Positions 6,699-7,109 of a stretch of 7,109 nt of DNA are shown here, piece by piece. Numbering within the stretch: position 1 is the first letter of the stretch; every line of letters begins with the position of its first letter. Position numbers and translations under genes: made by a program. The stretch lies in NCBI GenBank assembly GCA_020024475.1, contig JAHHTS010000107.1, forward strand, positions 1-7,109, read 5' to 3'. The DNA is from Oscillospiraceae bacterium. Its GTDB lineage: Bacteria > Bacillota > Clostridia > Oscillospirales > Ruminococcaceae. The notes under the pieces are model-generated. The model worked only from the letters and a program-made list of their open reading frames with translations. It made no database searches and had not been told where the DNA came from.

Positions 6699-7109
6699 TC
6701 ACTCCTCCAACATTTTTTTCACCTGCTCAGCAATTGCCTGTGCCATTAAAGGAGGAACAGCATTACCTACCTGCCTGAACTGCTGAGTTTTATTTCCTAA
6801 GAATTTAAAATCATCAGGGAAAGACTGTAATCTTGCACATTCTCTTACCGTAGGTACTCTGTTGTACTTATAATGAAAATGATGTCTGTGCCCTGTATCG
6901 ATTGTTGGTGCCGGTTTATTACTTGCAAATCTGGTCCATGCTACGTGAAAATTTCTGGAATTTCTGTATTCCTCTGGTAAATCCTTGTAGTTTCCGCCAT
7001 CAGGAACAAGTGCAATGATGTTTTTTACTTTATCTGAATGGCTGGCTGCTACATGATTCAAGACAACCTTTGACCTCTTTCGCATAAGAGCCTGATATTC
7101 ATTTTCAGC
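6699..7109 (-). CDS. DNA (cytosine-5-)-methyltransferase, C-terminal part (cut by window edge)
   Basis: 136 residues are visible. The frame is open to the right edge (AENEYQALMRKRSK is continuous with it), so the methionine at 7085 is internal and the true start lies outside. The visible part is the end of the target recognition domain, with NHVAASHSDKV, DGGNYKDLP, HVAWTRF and PTIDTGHRHHFHYKYN segments. Next come motif IX (RVPTVRECARLQSFPDDF) and motif X (QVGNAVPPLMAQAIAEQV). Motifs I-VIII, including the catalytic Pro-Cys, are not in the window, so activity cannot be judged here. Its recognition region and C-terminus differ clearly from those of the complete methyltransferase at 4280-5248, so the two are not recent duplicates and may methylate different strands or sequences. 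It is the first of the three visible minus-strand genes and ends five bases before the nuclease start, so methylation would be made ahead of the nuclease. Confidence 0.93.
   Translation of the reverse strand, partial: AENEYQALMRKRSKVVLNHVAASHSDKVKNIIALVPDGGNYKDLPEEYRNSRNFHVAWTRFASNKPAPTIDTGHRHHFHYKYNRVPTVRECARLQSFPDDFKFLGNKTQQFRQVGNAVPPLMAQAIAEQVKKMLEE
6704..6708 (-). promoter_or_regulatory. Ribosome binding site deciding the nuclease start
   Basis: GGAGG on the minus strand sits within the last codons of the upstream methyltransferase gene. Spacing is 10 bases to the ATG at 6693 but only one base to the GTG at 6702, which overlaps the upstream stop as GTGA. The ATG is therefore the better start, leaving a 5-base gap after the upstream TGA (6701-6699). 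Confidence 0.7.

Noticed and set aside
6694..6702. GTG at 6702 as the nuclease start
   Set aside because: It would put GGAGG only one base from the start codon. The ATG at 6693 has normal spacing.
6505..6786. Plus-strand 93-codon frame across the nuclease and partial methyltransferase junction
   Set aside because: It is cysteine- and isoleucine-rich, antisense to two real genes, and spans their boundary; it is a shadow frame.

Overview
The window reads as an accessory defence region from an AT-rich Gram-positive bacterium, most likely a member of the Bacillota (class Clostridia). The reasons are the low GC content, strong GGAGG-type ribosome binding sites, and the C-terminal end of a TnpV-type protein at the left edge. 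TnpV is carried by clostridial transposons and integrative elements. The species cannot be named from the sequence.

Layout from left to right: (1) Positions 1-107 hold the last 34 codons of a tnpV-like gene cut by the window edge, followed by a perfect 13-bp-stem hairpin at 133-168. (2) Positions 170-386 carry a near-consensus sigma-A promoter (TTGAAA, 17 nt, TATGAT) surrounded by repeated TCTGAATA half-sites, and a leader of about 137 nt. (3) Positions 387-4057 are a two-gene, translationally coupled operon on the + strand encoding two different DUF262 proteins. The first has a DUF262 NTPase-like domain plus a C-terminal DUF1524 HNH nuclease; the second has a DUF262 domain and a long C-terminal region with no visible nuclease motif. 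(4) Positions 4058-4279 are a convergent intergenic region with two hairpins. (5) Positions 4280-7109 are a minus-strand operon, transcribed right to left: the C-terminal part of a C5-cytosine DNA methyltransferase (running off the right edge), a 485-residue protein ending in a DUF3883-like PD-(D/E)XK nuclease domain, and a second, complete C5-cytosine methyltransferase. This M-R-M order looks like a type II restriction-modification system with two methyltransferases, an arrangement expected for an asymmetric recognition site.

How they may work together: the minus-strand operon would mark self DNA with 5-methylcytosine and cut unmarked DNA. The DUF262 pair belongs to the broad family of GmrSD, BrxU and SspE, where DUF262 couples nucleotide binding or hydrolysis to an HNH nuclease that attacks modified phage DNA or works with a backbone-modification system. 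The two cassettes may therefore be complementary, or may simply be independent neighbours in a defence island on or beside a mobile element. The tandem DUF262 pair is the least understood part and the best candidate for an undescribed system.
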